Source of the DNA: Rhodospirillaceae bacterium
Lineage (GTDB): Bacteria; Pseudomonadota; Alphaproteobacteria; Dongiales; Dongiaceae
Assembly (NCBI GenBank): GCA_008012315.1
Contig: SSEL01000016.1
Coordinates: 1-63,589 of the forward strand
DNA: 63,589 nucleotides
Direction: 5' to 3'
Numbering within the stretch: position 1 is the first letter of the stretch; every line of letters starts with the position of its first letter. Positions 24,715-35,686 of this stretch are shown piece by piece. The position numbers were made by a program, and so were the translations under genes. The notes under the pieces were generated by a model. The model was not told the DNA's origin. It saw only the letters and a list, made by a program, of their open reading frames with translations, and did no database searches.

Positions 24715-25230
24715 TCAGTCGAAAACCGGCAGGCGCGGATCGAGCGCCGGGGCGTTGGGGCCGCGGGCGGGATCGAAGCCGTAATATTCCAGCGCCAGGC
24801 ATTGCCGCACCTCGCCGCGCACCAGCAGCGGGAACATCGCCACCTCCACCTGCCAGAGAAAGCCTTTCTTGTCCGGCCAGTCATAGATACCATAGACCGG
24901 CTTGCGCAGGTCGCGGCAGGCCATGTAGAGGCCCCCCAGGATCGCCACGGCCTGGTTGCGCGGCCCGTCGGGATTGCGCTTCCCATCATCGTCTAGATCG
25001 ACGGCGAATTCGTCGAGATAGCGCCCGGTCAGTTCGGTATTGGAAACGTAATCCAGCTTGCTGCCGCTCAGCCGGTAGCGCACGCGAAACGGCCGCTCCT
25101 CGAATTCGACGATCATCAGATAAGGCAGCAGTTCCAGAACCGAGCCCGGATCGACCAGATCGTGATCCGGCACGCTACCGTCGGCGAGACTGTGCCAATA
25201 GGTGTGAAGCAAGTCGAAATCGCGTGGCAT
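24715..25230 (-). CDS. PAS-like domain protein (PAS_5 type)
   Basis: A 171-residue protein matching the alphaproteobacterial PAS_5 family (DUF1488-unrelated, PF07310 type): it opens DLLHTYWHSLADGSVPDHDL, then LELLPYLMIVEFEERPFRVR and YRLSGSKLDYV, and ends in LALEYYGFDPA. These are stand-alone single-PAS proteins without an output domain. The ligand and partner are unknown. The start at 25230 is the only good ATG. Confidence 0.82.
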   Translation of the reverse strand: MPRDFDLLHTYWHSLADGSVPDHDLVDPGSVLELLPYLMIVEFEERPFRVRYRLSGSKLDYVSNTELTGRYLDEFAVDLDDDGKRNPDGPRNQAVAILGGLYMACRDLRKPVYGIYDWPDKKGFLWQVEVAMFPLLVRGEVRQCLALEYYGFDPARGPNAPALDPRLPVFD

Positions 25231-25419
25231 GTCTAACCCGCCGCAGAGTCCCCGGCCTTGTCCCAGCTATCTTTAGTTGCGGCCATGTTAGCCGAAACCC
25301 GCCGGATCACTATCGAAAATCGGCACGGAACCATCGCAGGTGCGTCACCCCTCCGCGCCACCCGTCGGTGGCGCGCCTGTTTTGCAAATCAACCGTTTAC
25401 CCGGCAAACGGCAAGGAGC

Positions 25420-26538
25420 TCAGTTGCCGCCGACGAAGTTCGTCCAGACGCGGGTACGCAGGCGCTCCAGTTTTAGATCTTCGATCTCGCCGCCGAAGAG
25501 TTTTTTCTCGTCCTCCGCGGTCGGATAGATCACCGGGTCATTGGTGATCGCCGGATTGGCCAATGGCTTGGCGGCACCCACACCGCTGGCATAGGTGACG
25601 GTGTTGATGCCGTCGGCGGCGATCTGCGCATCCATCAGGAAGTTGATGTATTGCATCGCCGCCTCGGGATGCGGCGCATCCTTCGGCACCGCCAGGGCAT
25701 CGATCCAGTAATAGGTGCCTTCCTTCGGCAGGGTATAGGCGATCTCGACCCCGGTCTTCGCTTCATTCGCGGTGTTGACGGCGGAAGCGACATCGCCGTT
25801 CCAGGCCATCACCAAGCAAAGCTCGCCGGTCGCCAGGGCGTCCTTGTAGCCGGCATTGTCGATCTTGCGGAAATAGGGCCGGACCTTGGCCATCACCTTG
25901 CCGACCTCGGCATAATCCGTCTCGCTCTTGCTATCCGGATTATTGCCCATGTAAGCGAGGGTCAGCGGCAGGACGGTCGGCGTGTCCAGGATGCCGATGC
26001 CGCAATCGGCGAATTTGCTGGCGACCGCCGGATCGAACAGCATGGCCCAGCTATCGACCGGCGCGTCGGGCATGCGCTCCTTGATCTTCTTGACGTTATA
26101 GGCGATGCCGGTCGTGCCCCAGAAATAGGGCACGCCATATTCGTTATCGGGATCGGCGTCGCGCATCGATTTCAGCGCCGCCGGATCCAGGTTCTTCCAG
26201 TTCGGCAGCTTGCTCTTGTCCAGCTTCTGGAAGACGCCGCCTTTCAGCTGCCGGCCGAGATAGTTCGAGGTGATGGTGATGACGTCATAACCTGACCCGC
26301 CGGCCAGCATCTTCGCCTCCACCACTTCATTGGAATCGAACAGGTCGTAGCGTACCTTGATGCCGGTCGCCTGCTCGAATTTCTCGATCGTATGGGTGCC
26401 GATGTAATCGGCCCAGTTATAGACATTGACCTCCTTGTCCTCGGCCCATGCCTTGCCTGCCGGTGCACCGGTTGCCAGCAGGCCAAAGCCAAGCAAGGCT
26501 AGGCCCGCCGTGCCGATCCGCGTCATCCGCCGTTTCAT
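25420..26538 (-). CDS. Polyamine-type ABC transporter substrate-binding protein (PotF-like)
   Basis: A 372-residue periplasmic binding protein with a Sec signal peptide (MKRRMTRIGTAGLALLGFGL, cleavage near AWA-EDK). The mature start VNVYNWADYIGTHTIEKFEQ is the hallmark of spermidine/putrescine-binding proteins, followed by DVITITSNYLGRQLKGGVFQ and a C-terminal TNFVGGN. It should bind putrescine or a related polyamine. No permease or ATPase genes are adjacent, so it must work with components encoded elsewhere. GGAGGG lies upstream of ATG 26538. A GCGCCACC-CGTC-GGTGGCGC hairpin lies at 25355-25374 downstream. Confidence 0.9.
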   Translation of the reverse strand: MKRRMTRIGTAGLALLGFGLLATGAPAGKAWAEDKEVNVYNWADYIGTHTIEKFEQATGIKVRYDLFDSNEVVEAKMLAGGSGYDVITITSNYLGRQLKGGVFQKLDKSKLPNWKNLDPAALKSMRDADPDNEYGVPYFWGTTGIAYNVKKIKERMPDAPVDSWAMLFDPAVASKFADCGIGILDTPTVLPLTLAYMGNNPDSKSETDYAEVGKVMAKVRPYFRKIDNAGYKDALATGELCLVMAWNGDVASAVNTANEAKTGVEIAYTLPKEGTYYWIDALAVPKDAPHPEAAMQYINFLMDAQIAADGINTVTYASGVGAAKPLANPAITNDPVIYPTAEDEKKLFGGEIEDLKLERLRTRVWTNFVGGN

Positions 26539-26743
26539 GCCCCTACCCTCCACCGGTCGTATTTATTAGTTGTACTTCATGAGAGGCTAGCACCCGTCGG
26601 GGCCGGTTGCCCAGGCGCCATGAATTTCTGGGGGCATTCCCTGATGGAATGACAACATGACTGTCTTCCCTCCGCGGCGCGCTCCCTTTAGAGTGTCGCC
26701 GCCGAGAGATCGGCATCCAGAGTCGCGGGTCATTGGGGGAAAA

Positions 26744-27118
26744 ATGTTCAGCAAAGCCAAACCGAGCAAGCAGTATCTGAAGAAACTGGATAAAGGCGTC
26801 GCCGCCGCCGGTGAGGTGATCGAGCTGATCAACGGCTTGGAAAAGGCGATCGAGACGCAGATCCGCGCTATCGAATTCGTTGATGGCGCCATCCGCCGCG
26901 AACTGGCCCGCACCCAGCTCACCATCGGCCTCAGCCGCGCCCATCTCCGCCAACTGACCCAGGCCGCCCACGCCTATCGCGCCGGCCTGACCGAGGGCGC
27001 CAAGGCCAAGCCGGCGAAGAAAGCCGCCCCGAAGGGCAAACCCGCCGCCAAGGGCCCCGCCGCCAAGGGCAAGGTAAAACCGAAAGCCAAGGCGAAGGCC
27101 GCGAAAAAGGCGAAATAG
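26744..27118 (+). CDS. Small protein with histone H1-like Lys/Ala tail
   Basis: A 124-residue protein. Residues 1-80 are helical (AAAGEVIELINGLEKAIETQ and ELARTQLTIGLSRAHLRQLT). Residues about 85-124 are almost only Lys, Ala, Pro and Gly (AKPAKKAAPKGKPAAKG repeats), like the tails of histone H1-like bacterial proteins. Nucleic-acid binding is therefore likely but inferred. GGGGGA lies just before ATG 26744. No family is recognised for the N-terminal part. Confidence 0.72.
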   Translation: MFSKAKPSKQYLKKLDKGVAAAGEVIELINGLEKAIETQIRAIEFVDGAIRRELARTQLTIGLSRAHLRQLTQAAHAYRAGLTEGAKAKPAKKAAPKGKPAAKGPAAKGKVKPKAKAKAAKKAK

Positions 27119-27210
27119 CCGCCATCAGACATCACGAGCGGCCTTCCCCATGGACCCTCGGGTCGAGCGATGGCGCCGGTCTTGCGGGACGGAGCGAAGT
27201 GACACAGGCG

Positions 27211-27235
27211 GGAACCTGATTCTGTCCGGCCGGTT
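27211..27235 (+). promoter_or_regulatory. EcfG-type promoter motif ahead of second DUF4142 gene
   Basis: GGAAC at 27211-27215, a 16-bp spacer, GGTT at 27232-27235, ending 33 bp before the ATG. A degenerate fragment of the dispersed palindrome (GACCCTCGGGTCGAGCGATG) lies at 27151-27170 just upstream. Confidence 0.55.
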
Positions 27236-27268
27236 GTCAGGCATTGTCCTTCGCTCAGGAGATGTCTG

Positions 27269-27985
27269 ATGACCCGCCTCGCCGCATCCTATCTTTCCGG
27301 AACCTGTCGTATCGCTGCCGTGGTGATCACCGCCGTGACGGTGTCGCTGGTGGCAAGCAGCGCCGCCAGCGCAGCCGGCCATTCAAAGGACGGAATCCTG
27401 CTGGCGCAGAATTCCAATACCGGCGGTGCCACCGGGAATGCCGGCGGCACAAGCTCCGGTTCCGGCAATGATGGCGGCACGAATGCGGGCACCGGCGCGA
27501 CCATGGCGCCGGCGGAAAACAGCAGCGCTGTCGCGATGAAAAGCCTGTCCGCCGCGAGCAAGGACTATGTCGAGAAGGCGGCGATGACCGACCGCTTCGA
27601 GATCATGTCCAGCAAGCTGGCGCTCAAGCAGTCGAAGAATGCCGATATCAAGAAATTCGCGCAGCAGATGATCAGCGATCACGGCAAATCGACCGCACAA
27701 CTGAAATCGGTGATCCGCAAGGACAAGCTGGATGTCAAGCCGCCGATGAAGCTCGATGACGAACATGCGAAGCTGTACAAGCAGTTGCAGGGCACCAAGG
27801 GCGCCGATTTCGACAAGCTCTATGCGAAGATCCAGACCGAAGGGCATGAGGAAGCGCTGAGGCTGCACCAGACCTATGCCGAGACCGGCGACCAGCCCGA
27901 CCTGCAGGCCTTCGCCGGCGACGTCTCCAAGGTGGTGGAGACACATCTCGCCCATATCACCGCGATCAACAAGGCGCTGCATTAA
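27269..27985 (+). CDS. DUF4142 exported protein (second copy)
   Basis: A 238-residue paralogue of the protein at 21523-22305. The signal peptide runs about residues 1-35 (IAAVVITAVTVSLVASSAAS). A Gly/Asn/Thr-rich linker (about 48-82) is followed by the DUF4142 helical domain (YVEKAAMTDRFEIMSSKLAL, MISDHGKSTAQLKSVIRKDK, EGHEEALRLHQTYAETGDQP). The linkers of the two copies are unrelated, though the domains align throughout. AGGAG lies upstream. It is preceded by an EcfG-like motif, as is its paralogue. Confidence 0.9.
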   Translation: MTRLAASYLSGTCRIAAVVITAVTVSLVASSAASAAGHSKDGILLAQNSNTGGATGNAGGTSSGSGNDGGTNAGTGATMAPAENSSAVAMKSLSAASKDYVEKAAMTDRFEIMSSKLALKQSKNADIKKFAQQMISDHGKSTAQLKSVIRKDKLDVKPPMKLDDEHAKLYKQLQGTKGADFDKLYAKIQTEGHEEALRLHQTYAETGDQPDLQAFAGDVSKVVETHLAHITAINKALH

Positions 27986-28016
27986 GGGCGCGCCGGCGCC
28001 GTTCATCACCTGCCAC

Positions 28017-28053
28017 GATGGACCCCTCGGATCAAGTCCGAGGGGTGACAATC
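28017..28053. repeat. Palindromic repeat in a 601-bp gene-free gap
   Basis: CCCCTCGGATCAAGTCCGAG followed by GGGTGACAA is a well-conserved copy of the dispersed palindrome. The remainder of the gap (28054-28586) shows no recognisable gene; it is noticeably richer in A/T between 28240 and 28560 and presumably holds the fecR-like promoter. No iron box or ECF sigma gene is seen there. Confidence 0.65.
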
Positions 28054-28586
28054 TTGTTGGCTGCAGGTGGTGCGCGATGACCATCAACAGGGCTGATGAT
28101 AAAAACGATCGGCCGGCGCGGGCAATTTGCCGCAACGCGCCGGCCGACTCGCCTCCCCCAAGGAGTGCGTCCCGAATTTCCCAACTCTGCGCGTCATTAT
28201 CCCAGTGACGCCTGCAAGCCGTCGGTTGGCCGCATATGGCGATATGTTGCACCGGATCCGGTTAAAAAAGCGTAACTCCGGCGGAATTTTGAATCTCATA
28301 AGATGATGTGCGGTCGCGAGCAACTTTCACGCCTCATATAACAAAACCATCACGCACAACATGAAGCTGCCGGGGAATAAATTGACGGCGAAAAGATTCT
28401 TTTCGGCGAGCGTCCTCATCTTCCCGACAGGCTCTTTTGCCATAAAGAATGACCTGCGTGATAGCCATCACACCGGAACAGACGGCGAAGCCATTACGGT
28501 GTTGGGGATGCAATCCGAAGCATTCGGAATTTGGGGAACACCCGACAAGTGGATGATCGGCTGAAACTGTGTAGCCATTGGAAGGC

Positions 28587-29963
28587 ATGACAGAAATGAG
28601 ACTGTTTCCGAAGGAACGGCCGGAAGCTGATGACGGCGCCATCTCCGATCTCGCCGATGCGGGGTTCCAGGAGCAAGGCGCGCAGAAACGATTCTCGAAG
28701 CACGATTTCATGCGCCGTCACGAAGAGGCGATGGAATGGGTGCTGCGATTGAACGCGGCCGATGTCACGACCGAGGAACGGCTCGTCTTCACCGGCTGGC
28801 TCGCCAGCGAGCGGGCGCATGCCTCGGCCTTTCATCGCGCCAAGCGGCTGCATTGGATGGCGACCCATCCCCTCACCCCGCAGAACTTCCGCCTGCAGGA
28901 TGCGCCGCCACCGCAAGCGGCCAATAACACCGGGCGGCCGAACGAGGATGTATCGGCGCCGGTCGGCGCGACATCTTCCGACGCTTCGGCAGCCGTCATG
29001 GTCGATGCAGCGCCGGCAGAACCTGCCGCTGCCGTAAACGGGTCCGTTACCGTTGAGTCTGTTACTGGCGAGCCGGTGCCATCGCGGCGGCCGGCGCGGC
29101 TGAGCGCGCTGGAAAAGCTGGCGCTGCAGCAATCGGCGATGCGAGAGCTGACGGCGCGCGAAGCCAGGCCGCAGCAGCCGGGCACGGCCGGACCGAAAGT
29201 GACCACGCCGGCTGGCCGCATCATGGCGCTTGTCGTGCTGGCGGGGCTAACGACATTCGTGATGGCCGATGGGCCGATGCGGCTGCGCGCCGATCTGGTG
29301 TCGACCAGCGGGGAGATGCCGCGCATGACCCTGCCCGACGGATCGCAGGTGCAGCTCGATGCCGGCTCGGCCATCGATGTCGCCTATGACATCACCGAGC
29401 GGCGGATACGGTTGTTGCGGGGCGAGGCTTTCTTCCAGGTCGCGCGCGATGCGACGCGGCCTTTCGTGGTCGAAGCGCAGAACGGCACCATCACCGGCGG
29501 CGTGATCACCGATGATGGCGGCACGCCGAGCGGCGCCGGCTTCGATGTGCGCCTCACCAAGGCCGGCGCCGTCGTCGCCGTCACCGATCAGAGGGTCAAC
29601 GTCGCGCCGCCCGACAAGCCGAACGGCGATCAATATGCGCCGGTCGAGCTGCAGGCCGGCCAGCGCATCGCCTATGGCCTCGATGGGTCGATGAGCCCGA
29701 TCCGCGCGGCCGATCCGCAGCAGACGGCCGGTTGGCGGCAGGGCAAGCTGGAGGTCGAGAACCAGAGCTTGGCCTCGGTCATCGAGCAGATCGACCGCCA
29801 CAGCCCGGCGCCGATCATCATCCTCGGCAATGCCCTGGGCCAGCGGCGCGTCAGCGGCAGCTTCGACCTGACTCATCCGCGCGCCACCATCGACCTGCTG
29901 GCCAACCGCTTCGGCCTGCACGCCCTGCATATCGGCCCGCTGCTGACCGTGCTGCGCGACTGA
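28587..29963 (+). CDS. FecR-type anti-sigma/sigma-regulator protein (orphan)
   Basis: A 458-residue transmembrane regulator. Residues about 40-100 are the DUF4880 cytoplasmic module (AMEWVLRLNAADVTTEERLV, FTGWLASERAHASAFHRAKR). One membrane segment lies near 213-231 (IMALVVLAGLTTFVMADGP). The periplasmic FecR domain follows (MTLPDGSQVQLDAGSAIDVA, RLLRGEAFFQVARDATRPFV), and a secretin/TonB N-terminal-like region closes it (VSGSFDLTHPRATIDLLANR). Such proteins control an ECF sigma factor in response to an outer-membrane receptor, but neither partner gene is beside it. GGAAGG sits very close to ATG 28587; ATG 28596 has better spacing. Confidence 0.88.
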   Translation: MTEMRLFPKERPEADDGAISDLADAGFQEQGAQKRFSKHDFMRRHEEAMEWVLRLNAADVTTEERLVFTGWLASERAHASAFHRAKRLHWMATHPLTPQNFRLQDAPPPQAANNTGRPNEDVSAPVGATSSDASAAVMVDAAPAEPAAAVNGSVTVESVTGEPVPSRRPARLSALEKLALQQSAMRELTAREARPQQPGTAGPKVTTPAGRIMALVVLAGLTTFVMADGPMRLRADLVSTSGEMPRMTLPDGSQVQLDAGSAIDVAYDITERRIRLLRGEAFFQVARDATRPFVVEAQNGTITGGVITDDGGTPSGAGFDVRLTKAGAVVAVTDQRVNVAPPDKPNGDQYAPVELQAGQRIAYGLDGSMSPIRAADPQQTAGWRQGKLEVENQSLASVIEQIDRHSPAPIIILGNALGQRRVSGSFDLTHPRATIDLLANRFGLHALHIGPLLTVLRD

Positions 29964-29975
29964 CGACGCCACCGC

Positions 29976-30016
29976 GCCCCTCCTCGATCCTCCCCCGTCA
30001 CGGGAGGGAAGTTTGG
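29976..30016. repeat. Repeat element shared with 2462-2506
   Basis: CCCCTCCTCGATCCTCCCCC followed by an inverted GGGAGGGAAGTTTG. The same order of blocks, down to AGTTTG, occurs at 2462-2506, so the similarity is beyond chance hairpins. It sits between the convergent fecR-like and ABC genes and may act as a terminator. Confidence 0.5.
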
Positions 30017-30039
30017 GTGCGCAAGGGAGAATGACGTCC

Positions 30040-31914
<1,875 letters not shown>

Positions 31915-32067
31915 GATGGACTTGATCTGAACCTCTCCTCCCTTGATCTAAACCTCCCCCAAGACCGTCGCAAGAGTGGTATCGCCCCGCCGCCCTCAGG
32001 TTGTCGTGAAGAGCCCTTTCTCGCCTGCCCATCCGCAACCTGACAGGCTGCCGAGGACGGTCGGCCG

Positions 32068-32092
32068 GGAACATTTCCGCCGCTGCCCGGTT
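32068..32092 (+). promoter_or_regulatory. EcfG-type promoter motif ahead of TPR gene
   Basis: GGAAC at 32068-32072, a 16-bp spacer, GGTT at 32089-32092. It lies 33-57 bp before the possible starts of the TPR-protein gene. Confidence 0.5.
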
Positions 32093-32149
32093 TTGTGTTG
32101 ATGGGTCATCAGGTGCTAAAATCCGATGATCCGAAACGAGCGGGTCGAG

Positions 32150-32794
32150 ATGAGACGGTTCGCAGGTTTCCTGACCGGCTTTCCCCAGATCGCGGCGCGT
32201 GTCGTCGTCGCGCTGCCGATGATGACGGTCCCGGCGGCCGCGCCGGCAATGATCGCGCTAACTGCCTTGCCGCTCGCCACGCTGCCCATCGCGCCGGCCC
32301 TCGCCGATCAGAAAGACTCCCGCCTGACGCCGCTCTTCGATGCCTTGCAGAAGGCCGGTTCGCCGGAAGAAGCGCAGACCATCGAGACGATCATCTGGTC
32401 GATCTGGGGACAGACCGGCGATCACGAACTTGACATGCTGCTGCTGGAAGGCTCGATGGCGATGGCGAATGACAATTACGATATCGCCATGCGCGACTTC
32501 AACGAAGTGGTGAAGCGGGCGCCGAATTTCGCCGAAGGCTGGAACAAGCGCGCCACGCTCTATTTCCTGATGGGCAATTACATGGCCTCGCTGTCCGATA
32601 TCGACAAGACCCTGGCGCTGGAACCACGCCATTTCGGCGCCCTCGCCGGCCTCGGCCTCATCAACCTGCAAATGGATCGCGACCAGGCCGCACTCGACGC
32701 CTTCCAGCGCGTCCTGAAAATCGACCCCATGAACGCCGCCGCCCGCACCAATGCGGAAATCGTCAAGCACCGTTTGGGCGACGAGGCGATTTGA
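32150..32794 (+). CDS. Exported tetratricopeptide repeat protein
   Basis: A 214-residue protein with a long hydrophobic export signal (MRRFAGFLTGFPQIAARVVV onward, cleavage probably near ALA-DQK) and about three TPR units: MAMANDNYDIAMRDFNEVVK, GWNKRATLYFLMGNYMASLS, and LINLQMDRDQAALDAFQRVL. It is likely a periplasmic scaffold protein; no enzyme motif is present. An ATG at 32126 in the same frame adds eight residues and cannot be excluded, because neither start has a strong ribosome site. The upstream stress-type promoter motif suggests induction under general stress. Confidence 0.82.
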   Translation: MRRFAGFLTGFPQIAARVVVALPMMTVPAAAPAMIALTALPLATLPIAPALADQKDSRLTPLFDALQKAGSPEEAQTIETIIWSIWGQTGDHELDMLLLEGSMAMANDNYDIAMRDFNEVVKRAPNFAEGWNKRATLYFLMGNYMASLSDIDKTLALEPRHFGALAGLGLINLQMDRDQAALDAFQRVLKIDPMNAAARTNAEIVKHRLGDEAI

Positions 32795-32822
32795 CGACCG
32801 CCGTGGAAGTCATCCCTCGCCA

Positions 32823-33010
32823 CGATGGACCCCGGCTCAAGGCCGGGGTGACAACCTGCTGGTCGCCGGCGGCGTGCGAACCCGTTGAGATCGCCGGCAC
32901 CGGTCATCGCACCACGCCAACACCAAACACATTTGTCACCCCGGCCTTGAGCCTGAGTCCATGGGGGAGGCTGGACGCGGTCCCCTCCCATAGACCCTCG
33001 GGTCAAGCCA
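32823..33010. repeat. Three palindromic repeat copies
   Basis: Between the TPR gene and the frameshifted hydrolase are copies at 32823-32856 (GACCCCGGCTCAAGGCCGGG), 32933-32967 (CCCCGGCCTTGAGCCTGAGT, one arm decayed) and a half copy at 32990-33010 (GACCCTCGGGTCAAGCC) that stops four bases before the hydrolase stop codon. Confidence 0.65.
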
Positions 33011-33013
33011 AGA

Positions 33014-34850
33014 TTACTGGCAGAACTTGGTCAGCCGGTTGGCGACTTCCATGATGCCGGTGGTATCGGAAGCCGCTTCATTGCCGTCCCAGTTCTTGGC
33101 AAGACGGATGCCGGTATAACCGCCGGGCATCAGCACGACGTAATTGCCGCCCCAGCCATCCATCTGCGGGACATAGAGGTGGCAGCCTTCCGGCGACTGG
33201 TATTGCGCCTGCCAGAAGGCGGTGAAGTAACGTGTCTCGCCGTATTTGGTCTTGTTGCCGGTCGGCAGGCCGCGTTCGCTGGTGCCATATGCCAGCGCAT
33301 CGATCTTGGCGGAATCGAGCAATTGCTTGCCGTCATGCGCGCCGCGATCCTGGTAGAGCCTGGCGATCTTCATCAAATCGCCCAGCGTCGGATAATAACC
33401 ATAGGCCATCAGCGGCTGGCCCGGTTTGTCCGATGCGCGGCCATCGCCTTCGATGGTGCGGTTGGTCGGCGCGTATTGAATGCCGATCGGGCGATAGACT
33501 TCCTTGGTCAGCATCGACCAGAGATCGGCCTGCTTGCCTTCCTTCTTCTTCACGAAGGCATCCATCGCCACGCCGAGGATGAACATGTCCTCGTCGCGAT
33601 AGCGCGCCACCTGTCCCGGCGCCCAGGGATATTTCTTGCCGTCGCGGAACAGTGCCTTGAGCTTGGCCTGGACCGAGCGGCCTTCGTACCAGGCCGGATA
33701 GGTGTCGTCGAGATAACCGTCATCGATGCTGTTGGGGTCGCGCTTGGCGCTGCCATTGCCGATGCCGGTCGCCATGTTGATCGCATCCCAGAAGGTCACG
33801 TCCTTCCAGTAATCGGCATGCGAGACCGGCTTCGCGTAATCGGTGATCCTGGCCTTATAGACCTCATCGCCGTATTTCTGGCCGAGATGCAGCAGCGCCA
33901 CCGCATTGGCGGCCGATTTCGTCACCGACCAGACGCCGAAACGCTGGCGGTCGCAATAAGGCAGCGGCCCGGCCGCACTCTTGCATGCCTTCAGATAGAG
34001 CGTGCTGCCGTCATAGAGGCCGCTGGTCAGGATCTCGCCGGCCGGCATGGCGCTGTCGAAATTCGCCAGCTTGTCGGCGCCGACCTTGGCGGCGAGATCG
34101 TCCCAGCTCTTGATCGGCACGCGGCTGGCGAGATTCGCATCGTAAACCGCTTTCAACTCGGTGAGGTTGCGCGGCACGCCGGGCTTGAGGGCCCGGCGCG
34201 GAACCCCAGGCGGAAAAATAATCGACGATGTAATAAGGTGCGGTCTGCTGCACCACCTGGAAGCGCAGATTGCTCACCTTGCCGCCGCGATAAAGGAAGG
34301 TGGCGATGCCGTTATGGGTCTCGCCTTCGACCGAATGCACCAGGGAGAAGGGAAAAGCGGCGCGCGACCAGCCGCCATCGCCGGGCTCCGACCAGACCTG
34401 GCCCGGCTGCACGATGATGTCCCAGAAGCTGTGGCCGGCCGGCGTCGATCCTGCGCGGATCACATCCTGCGTCACCGGCACGAGATCGCCCTTATAGGTG
34501 AAGAAGGACAGCCGCACCGCCGGAAAGATCTTTGGGTCCTTGCCCAGCACCTTGCGCGAGGTGAATTTCGCGGGATTGGTGCCCATTTCGGCTTCCTGCA
34601 AGACCAGCGTGCCGGTGAAGTCCTGCAAGGCCGGCTTGGCATCCGCGCCCGGCAGGAACCAGTAGTTTTCCGCCAACCCGGTTGGCTTGCCCTTGCGCAA
34701 GGTGCTGGCATCGAGGTCGGAGCGGTCGGCTGCCGCCAGAGATGCCGGCAGCGCAAGCAGGCCGGCCAGGAATGCGATATGGCAAAAGCGTTGCAGTGAG
34801 ATTCGTTGTGAGATTCGTTGCCGGGAAGTTTCTTGTCGGGAAATCGTCAT
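33014..34850 (-). pseudogene. Frameshifted beta-lactamase-fold serine hydrolase
   Basis: Two overlapping frames together match the 629-residue paralogue at 39847-41736. The N-terminal part starts at ATG 34850 (GGAGG upstream) with an export signal and reads to YIVDYFSAWGSA; the C-terminal part resumes in another frame with GVPRNLTELKAVYDANLASR and runs to a normal C-terminus (VANRLTKFCQ). The break lies near 34180-34210, in a GC-rich inverted repeat CGGGCCCTCAAGCCCG. The serine-hydrolase motif SxxK is intact here (FGVWSVTKS). So a single small indel separates two otherwise well-kept halves: a recent inactivation, a sequencing error or, less likely, programmed frameshifting. It would be exported if translated. 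Confidence 0.82.
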
Positions 34851-35069
34851 GAGGTTTCCTCCAACTATTATTGCCACTCGTTACGGATGGCGGCTTCTTG
34901 CTGGGCCAGCATCTCATCCTCCGCCCCGCTCGATCTTGTTTATTGATCCTAACCGACAGAACTTGCCCGAAAATACCGCGCATGTTTGTATATGCACCTC
35001 TCGCCGGGCGTCGCGACCGAGCCAGGTCAAAAACAATCAAGCAGAGCAGTCAAACAGGGGAGTGTTTGA

Positions 35070-35570
35070 ATGAGCGATCTCGGCAGGCGGTTCCAGGTGC
35101 CGGCCATCCGTTTCGAGCGGCATTTCGACAGTTCCATCGAAACAGTCTGGGCGCATCTCACGCAATGCGCCAAGCTGCCCGGCTGGTATGGCGAGGATGG
35201 CATCATCGAGCCGCGCGAAGGCGGCAAGGTGCGACTGGCCGGCGGCCATGTGCGCGGCCTCGTCACTCAATGGGAGCCTTATCGCCAGCTTGTCTATACC
35301 TGGAACGTCTTCGGGCCGACCGATACAGTCTCGGCTTACCCTGAATCTTATCTGACCTTCGACCTCGCCCCCGCCGCCACCGGAACCGAGCTCAAGCTGC
35401 TGCATCTGCCGGTGCTGGAACGGTTTGAAAAACAGAATGCCATGGGCTGGCACACATATCTCGACATGCTCGGCGCCGCCTTGCGTGACGAGCCGGTCGA
35501 TTTCCTCGAGGTCTATATGCAGCGCAACGCAGCGCGCTACGGCGTCGATCTCGAGAACGTGGAGAGATGA
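35070..35570 (+). CDS. SRPBCC/AHSA1-type START-like domain protein
   Basis: A 166-residue protein of the SRPBCC (Bet v1-like) superfamily, AHSA1 branch. The opening FERHFDSSIETVWAHLTQCA and KLPGWYGEDG is the usual start of the helix-grip fold, with YRQLVYTWNV and YLTFDLAPAATGTELKLLHL forming the later strands. It likely binds a hydrophobic ligand; the identity is unknown. GGGGAG lies seven bases before the ATG. It is a single gene, oriented away from the frameshifted hydrolase. Confidence 0.87.
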   Translation: MSDLGRRFQVPAIRFERHFDSSIETVWAHLTQCAKLPGWYGEDGIIEPREGGKVRLAGGHVRGLVTQWEPYRQLVYTWNVFGPTDTVSAYPESYLTFDLAPAATGTELKLLHLPVLERFEKQNAMGWHTYLDMLGAALRDEPVDFLEVYMQRNAARYGVDLENVER

Positions 35571-35639
35571 GACTGGCACCGCGCTGAGCAGCGTCTGTTG
35601 CCCGGTGTGGCGGCGGCATTGTCCATCAGTTGCCACGAG

Positions 35640-35664
35640 GGAACCATGCGGTCGGTAAGAGGTT
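35640..35664 (+). promoter_or_regulatory. EcfG-type promoter motif
   Basis: GGAAC at 35640-35644, a 16-bp spacer, GGTT at 35661-35664, 22 bp before ATG 35687. The -10 is followed by TTCTCC and a strong AAGGAG ribosome site. Confidence 0.55.
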
Positions 35665-35686
35665 TTCTCCTGAAAGGAGATGTTCA

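Noticed and set aside
28475..28560. Two GGAAC blocks upstream of the fecR-like gene
   Set aside because: Neither has a -10 match at 16 or 17 bp.
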